A DNA stretch of 35,944 bases from Lachnospiraceae bacterium (GCA_029062885.1 JAIDPH010000280.1:1-35944), one strand, 5' to 3'. Counted from the stretch's first letter, positions 8,616 to 17,864 are shown. Notes: generated by a model from the sequence alone, not told the origin. Numbers and translations: made by a program.

Positions 8616-9611
8616 ATGCCCAACTCAAATATACTAATGTATACGACAGAAGATGGATTAACTAAGATAGAAGCTACCTTTGAAGATGATACGGTCTGGT
8701 TGTCTATTGATCAGATGGCAGATCTGTTTCAACGTGATAGAAGCGTTATAGGAAAGCATGTTAGAAATATATTTAAAGAAGGCGAATTAGAAAAAAATGC
8801 AGTGTGGGCAAAATTTGCCTACACTGCTTCTGATGGAAAGGATTATGAGGTCGATTTTTATAATTTGGATGTAATTATTTCTGTTGGTTATCGTGTGAAA
8901 TCTTTGCGTGGTACACAATTTAGAATATGGTCATTGAACATTTTGAAAGAATATATGAAAAAAGGTTTTGCTCTTGATGATAGCAGGTTAAAAAGGCTGG
9001 GTGGAGGTAATTACTTTGATGAACTGCTTGCAAGAATCAGGGACATTCGTTCATCAGAAAAGGTGTTTTGGAGAAAGGTTCTGGAAATATATTCTACCAG
9101 TATAGATTATGATCCAAATGCAGAAGAGTCGATTGCTTTCTTCAAACAGGTACAAAATAAAATGCATTGGGCAGCCCATAAGCATACAGCAGCAGAAGTA
9201 GTATTTCAACGTGCTGATGCGGAAAAAGAAAATATGGGATTAACTTCATGGGAAGGAAAAAGAATTAAAAAGTCTGATTCTGAAATTGCAAAGAATTATT
9301 TGAATGAACAGGAATTGGATGCATTAAACAAAATAGTGACAGCCTATTTGGATATTGCGGAAGTGCAGGCTCTTAATCATGAGCCAATGTATATGCGAGA
9401 CTGGCTGGAAACAATTGATGATTATTTGAAATTGACAAGAAGGGAAATTCTTACAACGAAAGGACAGGTTTCACATAAACAAGCGATAGAGAAAGCACAT
9501 ATGGAGTATGATAAATATAAGAAAAAACAGGAAGAATTACTTTCTCCTGTGGAACAGGATTTTATGAATAGCATTGCGAGACTGGAACAGATAGATAAGA
9601 GTAATAAGTAA
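8616..9611 (+). CDS. RhuM family protein
   Basis: A 331-residue member of the RhuM (Virulence_RhuM) family, first named from a Salmonella pathogenicity island gene but widespread and often found in restriction-modification and mobile loci. Visible hallmarks are the N-terminal VWLSIDQMADLFQRDRSVIGKHVRNIF segment, which looks like a winged-helix DNA-binding module, the SVGYRVKSLRGTQFRIW stretch, and the C-terminal helical region with FFKQVQNKMHWAAHKHTAAE and MRDWLETIDDYLKL. Its biochemical function is not established. The start at 8616 has GGAAGAA upstream and is preferred over the in-frame codon at 8586, which would overlap the upstream gene. It sits between the recombinase-like gene (13 bp gap) and the methyltransferase-nuclease gene (23 bp gap), so a shared role is likely. 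Confidence 0.88.
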   Translation: MPNSNILMYTTEDGLTKIEATFEDDTVWLSIDQMADLFQRDRSVIGKHVRNIFKEGELEKNAVWAKFAYTASDGKDYEVDFYNLDVIISVGYRVKSLRGTQFRIWSLNILKEYMKKGFALDDSRLKRLGGGNYFDELLARIRDIRSSEKVFWRKVLEIYSTSIDYDPNAEESIAFFKQVQNKMHWAAHKHTAAEVVFQRADAEKENMGLTSWEGKRIKKSDSEIAKNYLNEQELDALNKIVTAYLDIAEVQALNHEPMYMRDWLETIDDYLKLTRREILTTKGQVSHKQAIEKAHMEYDKYKKKQEELLSPVEQDFMNSIARLEQIDKSNK

Positions 9612-9634
9612 ACTGCAGATGCATAATTGATGGG

Positions 9635-11152
9635 ATGAAATATATGGAACAACAATTTAGTATTATAGATGTTTTTTGTGGAATAGGTGGTATGTCAAAA
9701 GGTTTTTTGGATGCAGGATACCGGATAAAGGAAGCCATAGATTTAGACAAAGAAAAAGTAAGCATTTATAATAATATATTTGGAGAGAATATTGCAAAAT
9801 GCCAGGATTTATGTTTTATGAATCCAAGTGAAATCAGAGATGCTGATATAATTGTCGGCAGAATACTATTGAATGGTTTTAATATCGTAGGGCAAAAGAG
9901 AGGAGAAGATCATCATCCGCTTAATAAGCATATGATAAATCTTGTGTATGAAAAGAAACCAAAAGCAATTGTGTTGGAAGTTGTTGGGTTAGGAATAAAT
10001 AACATGTATAAGATATGTGATTGCTATGCAAATATGGGTTATCATATATATTATAAAAGACTGGCAGGACAAAGTTATTCAGGACTTCCATTTTATGATG
10101 TTAGGACATATGTTGTTGGAATCAGAAAAGATTTAGATAATAGAGAGTTTTATTTTCCAGAAGCACGTTACGATGAGAATGATATGGACGGGAGAGGCTA
10201 TTTATTTGAAAAAAGTGTGGATCCATGGTACAGAGAAATTAATAAAATTGAGAATTATGAGTTTGAAGAAAAAAAGATTTATGTTCGTAAAATGAATAAA
10301 CTATATGAATCAAATTTGATCATGAATGGATGTCTATTTGAAAACTTTCTATGTGATAGTGAGGGGCTGAGAAGATGTACACATGTAGAAATGGCACGAT
10401 TAAAAGGATTGGCATTATATGAATATAATAATTATAAAAATAAAAGGCTGATGTATCGTTATATATCGCAGGCAACGAATGCAATTGTTGTTTCATATAT
10501 TGCCAAAGCTTTAAGAGATTATTTGAGTGGGGAAGATGTTGTTGGCGATACAACCTATTTTTCGAAAGGACAATTGGTTGTTAAAAGGGATATGAAGCCT
10601 TTGGTAAAGGGCATCCAAAAAGAAAAAAATAATTCAGAGGATAAAATGGATGAGGATTGTCCAAGGGATGAATGGGATGAGTTGATAGAAGCTGTTGGTA
10701 AAGAAGCAATAAATAATTTTGAACACGGAAAGTCATTGGAAAAATTGATGTTAAAATTCTTTTCTGAAGTAGAAGGATTTCAGTGCCAGCCTAATGCAAG
10801 AACAGAAACAGAAGAAATAGATATATGGATTCTCAATAAGTCAAAAGACGAGTTATTTGTGAAAGAGAGTAACCTGATTTTGTGTGAATGTAAGAATTGT
10901 GAGCGAAAGGTTAGTCGTCAGGAATTAAATGTATTTATTGAAAAAATGAAAAACAGGAATGGAAGATGCAAATTGGGATTTTTTATTGCATGGAATGGAG
11001 TTACAGGTGATTTTGAAAACGAACTATTGAGAATTACGCGTGACGAGGAAGTTGTTGTTCTTTTGACAAAAGAAGGGATTATCGCCACAATAAAGTCAGG
11101 GAATGTAGCGAAATATTTGCAAGATGAATATTCAAAAGCATTATTAAGGTAA
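9635..11152 (+). CDS. Catalytically degenerate C5-cytosine methyltransferase fused to an Mrr-like nuclease
   Basis: A 505-residue two-domain protein. Residues ~8-310 follow the motif order of C5-cytosine DNA methyltransferases: motif I IIDVFCGIGGMSKGF (SAM site), motif II around AIDLDKE, motif VI with E115 (LEVV in place of ENV), motif VIII as GLPFYDVRTYVVGIR (normally GxPQxRxR), motif IX as CTHVEMARLKGL, and motif X as SQATNAIVVSYIAKAL. Motif IV, normally PCQ with the catalytic Cys, reads ILLNGFNIVGQKRG; Leu79 occupies the Cys position. Residues ~355-490 form an Mrr-like PD-(D/E)xK nuclease domain with GKSLEKL (E369), EEIDIW (D396) and CECKN (E418, K420) all present. Methylation is therefore unlikely while DNA cleavage looks possible. 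The start could also be 9644. It is the third gene of a tight cassette. Confidence 0.85.
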   Translation: MKYMEQQFSIIDVFCGIGGMSKGFLDAGYRIKEAIDLDKEKVSIYNNIFGENIAKCQDLCFMNPSEIRDADIIVGRILLNGFNIVGQKRGEDHHPLNKHMINLVYEKKPKAIVLEVVGLGINNMYKICDCYANMGYHIYYKRLAGQSYSGLPFYDVRTYVVGIRKDLDNREFYFPEARYDENDMDGRGYLFEKSVDPWYREINKIENYEFEEKKIYVRKMNKLYESNLIMNGCLFENFLCDSEGLRRCTHVEMARLKGLALYEYNNYKNKRLMYRYISQATNAIVVSYIAKALRDYLSGEDVVGDTTYFSKGQLVVKRDMKPLVKGIQKEKNNSEDKMDEDCPRDEWDELIEAVGKEAINNFEHGKSLEKLMLKFFSEVEGFQCQPNARTETEEIDIWILNKSKDELFVKESNLILCECKNCERKVSRQELNVFIEKMKNRNGRCKLGFFIAWNGVTGDFENELLRITRDEEVVVLLTKEGIIATIKSGNVAKYLQDEYSKALLR

Positions 11153-11235
11153 AATTAAACATAATGTGTGCAGGGCAAAACAGACTATATTGTTGTTGAC
11201 CTCATGAATTGACTGTAACTCTCCGATAAGAGTAG

Positions 11236-11264
11236 TTGCATAAGCAATATATTTTAGATATAAT
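11236..11264 (+). promoter_or_regulatory. Promoter of the Wadjet operon
   Basis: TTGCAT (11236-11241) and a perfect TATAAT (11259-11264) are spaced by 17 bp, in the 187-bp gap between the methyltransferase-nuclease gene and jetA. This suggests that the Wadjet genes are transcribed separately from the upstream cassette, with a leader of about 65-70 nt. Confidence 0.65.
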
Positions 11265-11338
11265 TAATCTGACAAGATATAGTAAACGATATAATCGGCA
11301 ATAAAGCAAGCTGGCAGGAAGGAATAATTACAACCGTC

Positions 11339-12718
11339 ATGAAAACCTTATTTGATATTCTACCAGCCGATTTTTTTAAGCCGCTGACAAGTAAATACCG
11401 GCAGGAGTATGCAGATTGCATTATGCAGCTTTTCAATACCTTCAAACCGGAAATTTCCTATGGCGTGAATCGGGACATCGTAGTCAGGGAATTGACGGAC
11501 TACTTTGAAGCTGATGATACAGAGATGAGTTTTGATGATGAGGTCTATGTATCCGATGCGAGGGAGAAGGCAAACGGAGTCATAGCCATATTGAAGAAGT
11601 GCGGCTGGATAGAATACGAGCAGGAGACGAATCACCAGATTAATGTAATTTTGTGTGAATATGCGATTCCTGTGATTGATAGCATGAATCGCATCATTCG
11701 GGAGGAAGAGGCGGAGTATCAGGGAATTATATCGCAGATTCATGCGAGTTTACAGAACGAGGAATTGTACGGTAAACCTTATGAATTGATTATTAAGGGT
11801 GTACAGGAGAATACAGAACGTCTTTTATCAGAGTTAAAGAAGCTGAATGCCAGCATTAAGCGGCACATGGATCAGCAGACGAATGATATGGATGCGGAAG
11901 AAATCTTAGATCACTTCTTTGAGTATCACAAGAATATCGGATCAAAGGCATATCTGAGAATGAAGACCAGTGAGAACATTTCTTATTTTCGGACAGCGAT
12001 CATAGAGCGTATTGAGCGGATAATGGAAAGCACAGAGATCATGGAGCGGGCGACGGCAGGTTACATGGAGGTGGAGGAGATTGAGGATCGGGAGAAGGCA
12101 TATGATGAGGTAATCTCCATGCTGATTGACATTAAGTCCTCCTTCTATCGTTTGGATGATATCATAGATGAAATTGACAGAAAGCATGCGCGATATATTC
12201 GCAGCGCGGTGATGCGGGCGCGGTTTCTGCTGGCAACCGGCAATAATCTGGAAGGGAAGCTGTCCAAAATAATGGATTTGTATGTGCGGCAGATGAACAA
12301 CGAAGAGGAAGAATCCTTTGAGAGGCTGTTCTCCCTGTATCCGCAAAACTATATTTCACCGGAATCGCTACAGACAATTCCAGTCACTAAGAAAATAGAC
12401 ACAATTAGCGGATTCTCGAATCAGGTGCAGATGAGTGAGTCGGACAGGCTATTGTATAAAGAAGCGCTCAAGCGAAAGAACCGAAACCGCTTTTCCCGCA
12501 AGAATATCAATGAGTATGTTGTAAATTTGTTAGGAGACAGGGATAAGATGTCGGTTACGGAGGTGCCGGTGGAATCCGTCAGGGATTTGATTCGGATTAT
12601 CTATATCAGTATCTATTCCGGTAACCGATCCAATAATTATGAAATCATCCGAAGCGGAAAACAAGTGGAGATGCAGGGATATTCGCTGCCATATTTTGAT
12701 ATTGTTAAGAAGAGATAG
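11339..12718 (+). CDS. jetA: Wadjet protein JetA
   Basis: A 459-residue protein at the head of a jetABCD operon. The N-terminus (MKTLFDILPADFFKPLTSKYRQEY) and the overall length match the JetA/DUF5716 type of Wadjet systems. In Wadjet, JetA is the kleisin-like (MukF-like) subunit that bridges the JetC heads and binds JetB. Visible are an N-terminal winged-helix-like region (about 1-110), long helical segments (about 120-300, including IIDEIDRKHARYIRS) and a C-terminal helical/winged region. The ATG at 11339 has no close ribosome binding site (AGGAAGG is 16 nt upstream), but family similarity starts right there. The jetB gene follows after 75 bp. The type assignment (probably type II, from JetA and JetB appearance) is by recognition and not verified. 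Confidence 0.85.
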   Translation: MKTLFDILPADFFKPLTSKYRQEYADCIMQLFNTFKPEISYGVNRDIVVRELTDYFEADDTEMSFDDEVYVSDAREKANGVIAILKKCGWIEYEQETNHQINVILCEYAIPVIDSMNRIIREEEAEYQGIISQIHASLQNEELYGKPYELIIKGVQENTERLLSELKKLNASIKRHMDQQTNDMDAEEILDHFFEYHKNIGSKAYLRMKTSENISYFRTAIIERIERIMESTEIMERATAGYMEVEEIEDREKAYDEVISMLIDIKSSFYRLDDIIDEIDRKHARYIRSAVMRARFLLATGNNLEGKLSKIMDLYVRQMNNEEEESFERLFSLYPQNYISPESLQTIPVTKKIDTISGFSNQVQMSESDRLLYKEALKRKNRNRFSRKNINEYVVNLLGDRDKMSVTEVPVESVRDLIRIIYISIYSGNRSNNYEIIRSGKQVEMQGYSLPYFDIVKKR

Positions 12719-12793
12719 AGCTATAATATATTTAAGAGTTTTTTAGCATGATTTTGAAAAATAAATCTTCATGAAAGTATAAAGGATTCACAT

Positions 12794-13435
12794 ATGTTTG
12801 AAGAATTAATGGAATCCGCCGCACAGAAAGAGAAATTCCGTGTCGCGGCTAACAAACTGTTAAATCAATGCTTTCTGCTACGGAAGCGGGAGGACACGAA
12901 GAAAGAATATATTTTCGTAAGACAGAATCGGGAATTGTTCATTCCATTTTTCGACCTGCTGGGGTACGAACTGAAAATCAATGAGGATCAGGGGGTGATC
13001 GGCATTGTGAACCAATTCGGGACGGGGAGGCTGGCACTTGGCAAATATGAGAGTGTCTATCTGCTGATTCTCCGTATTCTGTATGTGGAAAAGCGTAAGG
13101 AATTGGGAACTTTCACAGAGGAAGTGACTGTTCTCATGGAAGAGATCAGAGAGAAGTATGCGATGCTTAAGATTAAGGCGAAACCGTTGTTGGACAAGGG
13201 GAATGAGCGGCATATGGCCAGTTTGTTCCGCAGATATAACCTGATTCGTAATCTGGACAGTGACGTAAGCCAGCCGGATGCTAGGATTATTATCTATCCA
13301 TCGATTCTCATGGCGGTGACGGTGGAGGATATCAATGAGTATTATACGATGACGGAACAGAAACTGAGGGAGTATTCCGGAGGGAACGCAGATGGAGACT
13401 CAGAAGAAGATTATGACCAGAGTGCAGTTGATTAA
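12794..13435 (+). CDS. jetB: Wadjet protein JetB
   Basis: A 213-residue protein between jetA and jetC, of the size and position of JetB, the MukE-like/KITE subunit that binds the JetA kleisin in the Wadjet condensin complex. The sequence shows two winged-helix-like blocks: residues ~10-95, ending in LALGKYESVYLLILRILYVEKR, and ~100-190, with HMASLFRRYNLIRNL and ARIIIYPSILMAVTVEDI. Its end overlaps the start of jetC by 44 bp, indicating translational coupling. The start has AAGG about 8 nt upstream. The identification rests mainly on the operon plus KITE-like appearance (DUF4194/DUF6063 type). Confidence 0.85.
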   Translation: MFEELMESAAQKEKFRVAANKLLNQCFLLRKREDTKKEYIFVRQNRELFIPFFDLLGYELKINEDQGVIGIVNQFGTGRLALGKYESVYLLILRILYVEKRKELGTFTEEVTVLMEEIREKYAMLKIKAKPLLDKGNERHMASLFRRYNLIRNLDSDVSQPDARIIIYPSILMAVTVEDINEYYTMTEQKLREYSGGNADGDSEEDYDQSAVD

Positions 13436-16400
13436 CTGGCACTACTTTGAGAATGAGAGAATATCCTTTCATGGTTCGACGTTGAACAGCGGAGAGAATA
13501 CTGCCGGAAAATCCACCATACTGGATGCCATACAGCTGGTGCTGACAACGAACACACGCAGGTTCAACGTGGCGGCCAATGAGAAAGGAAAGAGAGATTT
13601 AAGAGGATATGTCCGCTGTAAGATCGGCAATGTGGGTGAGGCATATCTTCGAAAGGGTGCAGTGCCGGCCAATGTGGCGCTGGAATTTTATGAGGAAAAG
13701 GGAGACCGTTACTTTGTGCTGGGCGTACATATGCTTTCCAGAGACGAGGAGAGCCCGGTCATAACAAGATGGTATATTGAGGAATGCAGGCTGGAAGAAC
13801 TTTCTTTCATGGCAGGAGAGCGTGCCGCATTGGCGGAGGAATTTCGGGCGAAGGATAGTAAGATTTCATATATAGACCAGAAAAATGCGGCGCAAGATCG
13901 GTTTAAAAGACGTCTTGGGAATTTAGATGATAAATTTTTTGACATTATTCCAAAATCTCTGGCTTTTAAGCCGATGGACAATGTGAAGGAGTTTATCAAT
14001 AAATTTGTCTTGTCGGAAGAACGGGTGGATGTGGCTTCACTGCGGGAGAATATAGAGACACTGAGTGAGTTGGAGCATATATTGGAGCGTTCCAGAAGGC
14101 AGCAGGACGCATTGGAGAGAATTCTCGGTAAGTATGATGAGATAGAAGAGAAGGACAGAAGTATCCTTATCAACGATATTCTGCTTAAAATTGCGAATCG
14201 GGATGCCGTGCAGATGAATGTGGAGAACCTGGAGAAAGAGATCAGGATTAAGAGTCATTCAGTGGAGTCTAACCGCGGATTTCTGGAAGAATTAGGGAAG
14301 CAGATCAAGGATCTGGAGAATCAGATATTGGCGATTAATGTAGACATAGAAGCGACGCATTCCAATGCTCTTTTGCAGCAGGCCAGGAGCCGGATAGAGA
14401 AACTGGAGGATGAAATCCGCCGGAAGAAGGAGGACGAAAGGAAACTGCAGGAACAGGTTCGTCTTTTGATGGATTATCTGAGGGATTTGGAAAGACTGGA
14501 TTATAAGCCTGTAAAGCGAAAACAGGCAGAGCAGATAGGCGAGGCGGCGGATCAGGAGGAAAAGGCGAAGACGGTTGAGAAACTGGAAGCATTCGCCGCA
14601 AAGGAACAAAATGAGATTCAGAAAACCTGGGCACTCCTTACTGCAGACATGAACAGACTTTCCGGAGAGATAAATGAATGCCAGGAACGGCTGAAGAAAT
14701 TGAAAAAGAGAGTGCTTCCCTATCCGGAATATTCGAGGAAACTGAAAGAGATGGTGGAGAAGGAGTTTGTACGCAGGGGGATTCATTCCACGGTCTATTT
14801 CCTTTCGGAATTGTTGGAAATTACGGATGTGAAGTGGAGCAATGCCATAGAGGGATATCTTAATACGCAGAAATTCTATCTGGTTGTGGAGCCGGAATAT
14901 TATCATGTGGCATTGGAGGTTTATGATAAAAACCGTAAAAACATACATACAGCAGGTATCATTAACAGCCGTAAGCTTCCCACAGAGCAGGAGGCAGAGC
15001 AGGATTCTCTCGCCTATGTGGTGAAAAGCGATAACCGATACGCCAAGTCATATGCGAATTATATACTGGGAAGAGTGAAATGCTGCATAGATGTCCATGA
15101 ACTGGAACAGCATTCCATTGCCATGACGCCTGAGTGTATGCTCTATCAGGGATATGTGGTCAGACATTTGAATCCCAGGGACTATGAGAATCCCTTTATC
15201 GGACAGTATGCTTACAGGACGCAGATAGAGAATGTGAAGAAAGAGATTGAGGAAAAGACGAGAAGACGGAGCGAACTCAGGCAGGAAATCCAACTGTATA
15301 CAGCAGTTCAGGAAAGTGCGAAGAAGGTAAGTCTGGAAATCGTGAAGTTGTACCTGTATGTGCCGGAACGTTTAAATAGACTTCAGGAACAAATGATATC
15401 AGCAAAGGCAGAATTAGAAGAGGCAGCAAGCGACCCTACACTGATCGAACTGAAGCTGAAACTGGAGGCTAAAGAGAAAGATCGTGACGAAAAAAGAGCA
15501 GAGGAAAAAAGCCTCAACAATGAAAACATGCGCTTGGAGAATCAGATCGGTAATCACAGAAATGATATGCAGGAACGAAAAAAAGAGTATGACAGCCTGC
15601 GGACGGAACTGGAAGAGCAAGCGGACAGGGATGGTGCAGTCTACAATGAGGCGGAAGACAAGTACAGGCAGAATCGAAAGAGCAAGAGCGCACAGGTCAT
15701 TGCAGTGAATTATGCGCCTCAGAAGTCGCAGCTTCTGCGTGAGCGGGAGGAACTGCTGGACGGCAAGTCGGGTCTGAAAGAGCTGCAGATGAGATTCAAT
15801 CAGGAATTTACTCTTGATTTTGTGATGGGGCTTACGGGTATTTCAGAATATCGGGAGGCTCTGCAGAAGCTTAAGAGCGTGGAAATCGTGAGGTACGAAG
15901 AAAAGCTGAAGCTTGCCAAAGAGGATTGCGAACAGATTTTCCGGAGTGATTTTCTTTCCAGGATGAAAGAAAATATTGAGAGCGCGAAGAATGAATTCCG
16001 CAGCTTGAACAAGGCATTGGACAGTATTTATTATGGAGACGACAGCTACCGGTTTAAAATCAGTTTCGACAAGAATAAGGAAGGACTGTACAGGATGATT
16101 ACCTCAGAGAATAATTACGAGGGCATTAATCTCTGGACCAGCGCTTTCGAGGAAGAATACAGGGAGGAAATGGCCGATCTTTTTGACAAGCTGATGGCAA
16201 AGGACGATAATGGTCAGAAGATTGTGGAGGAATACACAGATTATCGTTCTTATCTGGATTATGATATTGAAATACATAAGCGGGACGGTTCGATACAGCG
16301 CTTTTCTGACATTTACGGAGAAAAAAGCGGCAGTGAGACACAGGTGCCTTATTATGTGGCAATTGCAGCTTCTTTTTATCAGTTATATCGATACGGGAAC

Positions 16401-16610
16401 AGTATCAGGATCATGCTGCTGGATGAGGCCTTTGATAAGATGGATGATGAACGCATTCAGTCCATGATGGAGTTTTTCAATGGATTAGGGCTGCAGGTTA
16501 TTTTGGCGACGCCGCCGGCGAAGATTGAGGTAATCGGTGAGCAGGTTGGAACGGTTCTGACTGCGATTCGTGTGGGGTCAAACAGTATTGTGGAGGAATA
16601 TGATCTGTGA
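13392..16610 (+). CDS. jetC: Wadjet protein JetC, SMC-like ATPase
   Basis: A 1072-residue SMC/MukB-like ATPase, the loop-extruding motor of the Wadjet complex. The N-terminal head has Walker A GENTAGKST (residues 34-42). Long coiled coils run from ~240 to ~430 and ~630 to ~920, separated by a hinge-like globular region around residues 450-600. The C-terminal head carries the signature region SGSETQVPYYVAIAASF (from S979) and Walker B IRIMLLDEAFDKMDDERI (D1011, E1012), followed by ILATPP. All ATPase residues needed for head engagement are present. GGAGGG lies 7 nt before the ATG, inside the end of jetB. The stop codon overlaps the jetD start (TGATG). Confidence 0.93.
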   Translation: METQKKIMTRVQLINWHYFENERISFHGSTLNSGENTAGKSTILDAIQLVLTTNTRRFNVAANEKGKRDLRGYVRCKIGNVGEAYLRKGAVPANVALEFYEEKGDRYFVLGVHMLSRDEESPVITRWYIEECRLEELSFMAGERAALAEEFRAKDSKISYIDQKNAAQDRFKRRLGNLDDKFFDIIPKSLAFKPMDNVKEFINKFVLSEERVDVASLRENIETLSELEHILERSRRQQDALERILGKYDEIEEKDRSILINDILLKIANRDAVQMNVENLEKEIRIKSHSVESNRGFLEELGKQIKDLENQILAINVDIEATHSNALLQQARSRIEKLEDEIRRKKEDERKLQEQVRLLMDYLRDLERLDYKPVKRKQAEQIGEAADQEEKAKTVEKLEAFAAKEQNEIQKTWALLTADMNRLSGEINECQERLKKLKKRVLPYPEYSRKLKEMVEKEFVRRGIHSTVYFLSELLEITDVKWSNAIEGYLNTQKFYLVVEPEYYHVALEVYDKNRKNIHTAGIINSRKLPTEQEAEQDSLAYVVKSDNRYAKSYANYILGRVKCCIDVHELEQHSIAMTPECMLYQGYVVRHLNPRDYENPFIGQYAYRTQIENVKKEIEEKTRRRSELRQEIQLYTAVQESAKKVSLEIVKLYLYVPERLNRLQEQMISAKAELEEAASDPTLIELKLKLEAKEKDRDEKRAEEKSLNNENMRLENQIGNHRNDMQERKKEYDSLRTELEEQADRDGAVYNEAEDKYRQNRKSKSAQVIAVNYAPQKSQLLREREELLDGKSGLKELQMRFNQEFTLDFVMGLTGISEYREALQKLKSVEIVRYEEKLKLAKEDCEQIFRSDFLSRMKENIESAKNEFRSLNKALDSIYYGDDSYRFKISFDKNKEGLYRMITSENNYEGINLWTSAFEEEYREEMADLFDKLMAKDDNGQKIVEEYTDYRSYLDYDIEIHKRDGSIQRFSDIYGEKSGSETQVPYYVAIAASFYQLYRYGNSIRIMLLDEAFDKMDDERIQSMMEFFNGLGLQVILATPPAKIEVIGEQVGTVLTAIRVGSNSIVEEYDL

Positions 16611-17863
16611 TGGACAGGCTGCAGAGGAAAATGTTGGAACATCTTTTGGATTCCTATGAGAGGAGCCGGACATTCCGGGGAGACAATCAGGTAAGACAAA
16701 GCTTTTCCGTTAGTGTCGGAAAGATTTTCCCCAAATATAATGATGATGCGGAGTATGAGTATTTCTGTCAGATTAATGAGTCAATCGAGGAGTTGTGTGC
16801 CGAGGGGATGGTTATACCGGAGTATCGGAAAAAGGGTGTGCTGAAGAAGGTCACACTCAATCCGGACCAGTTGGATGTCTGCTATGAAATGTTGGGAAGG
16901 ATGCCAAAAAGGCGAGAGCAGGAAGAGCTTGTGCGAATATGGGATGTTCTCTGTCAAGGTGACGAGCCCTGCCGGCAGAACCAATCCGGTCAAGAACATT
17001 GGCTTCCGTTAGTTAAGTATATTGCGGCTCAACGGCTCAGGGTTGAAAAAAATCTAAATGTGGAATATTACAATCATGACTTGGAAGAATATCGCGAACT
17101 GCTTCTGGCAGTAAAAGCGGTTCTGGAGAATCAGGAGGAGATATTTATCCGTAACTTTTCCATACAGATGTTCCACGACTCCAAAAGAATGGGGCAGCTA
17201 AAGCACAAGGTAGAGGCTTTACTGTATCAGTATGGAGAATACCAGGAGCGTGACTGTGTACTGGAGGAATGCGGAATTGTCAATACGCCGACTTATGTGA
17301 TGATGAAAGGAAACGGGAGTATAAGGATCGGAAGAGATGAGCAGGAGATTGATTTGTCCCTGATGGAAGGTGATATTGCGCTGTCTACGGAATCGGTCAA
17401 GAGTCTGAAAGACGTTACGGTCATGGGGAAGCGTGTGGTCACGGTGGAGAATCTTACCAGTTTTCATGATTATTCAGCGGAGGATGATTTTGTCGTTTAT
17501 CTGGGCGGATTCCACAATAAGGTAAAAAGAGACTTCATCCTATATCTATATCAACGGAATCCTGAGAAAGAATACCGACATTTCGGAGATATCGACGCCG
17601 GAGGCTTTTACATTCTGGAGCATTTAAAGAAAAAGACAGGGATTCCGTTTCGGTCATTGTATATGGATACGAGGACGCTTCAGAGATATCGCGGGGACAG
17701 AAAGCCATTGACCGACAATGACAGAAAAAGGCTCCTTCAATTAAAGGAGGAGCTGACAGAGCGGATGCAGCATGAAGAAACGGAGGATTATGGCGATGTA
17801 ATTTCGTACATGCTTGATGAGAACTGTAAGCTGGAACAGGAAGCAGTCCGTTTGTGGGATTGA
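16610..17863 (+). CDS. jetD: Wadjet protein JetD, Toprim nuclease subunit
   Basis: A 417-residue JetD, the nuclease subunit that cuts circular plasmid DNA after JetABC loop extrusion. The N-terminal ~250 residues are the winged-helix/arm region. The C-terminal domain is Toprim-like (DUF2220, related to topoisomerase VI A), with the Toprim glutamate in VVTVENLTSFH (E280) and the metal-binding pair in FGDIDAGGFYI (D327, D329). The ATG at 16610 overlaps the jetC stop; a GTG at 16607, closer to GGAGG at 16592-16596, is an alternative. It ends the operon; an AT-rich inverted repeat follows. Confidence 0.92.
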   Translation: MDRLQRKMLEHLLDSYERSRTFRGDNQVRQSFSVSVGKIFPKYNDDAEYEYFCQINESIEELCAEGMVIPEYRKKGVLKKVTLNPDQLDVCYEMLGRMPKRREQEELVRIWDVLCQGDEPCRQNQSGQEHWLPLVKYIAAQRLRVEKNLNVEYYNHDLEEYRELLLAVKAVLENQEEIFIRNFSIQMFHDSKRMGQLKHKVEALLYQYGEYQERDCVLEECGIVNTPTYVMMKGNGSIRIGRDEQEIDLSLMEGDIALSTESVKSLKDVTVMGKRVVTVENLTSFHDYSAEDDFVVYLGGFHNKVKRDFILYLYQRNPEKEYRHFGDIDAGGFYILEHLKKKTGIPFRSLYMDTRTLQRYRGDRKPLTDNDRKRLLQLKEELTERMQHEETEDYGDVISYMLDENCKLEQEAVRLWD

Positions 17864-17864
17864 A

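Noticed and set aside
9635-10550. Functional C5-cytosine methyltransferase of a restriction-modification pair
   Set aside because: The Pro-Cys of motif IV is absent (LLN instead), the ENV Asn is Val and one motif VIII Arg is lost, so methyl transfer is not expected.
11339-11341. Search for a better jetA start
   Set aside because: The nearest ribosome binding site is 16 nt from the ATG, but no other start codon fits it, and the protein already begins like the family; the start was kept.
14292-14948. Minus-strand ORF of 218 codons inside jetC
   Set aside because: It lies fully antisense to the jetC coiled coil, has no ribosome binding site and reads as unnatural sequence; it is a shadow of the coding strand.
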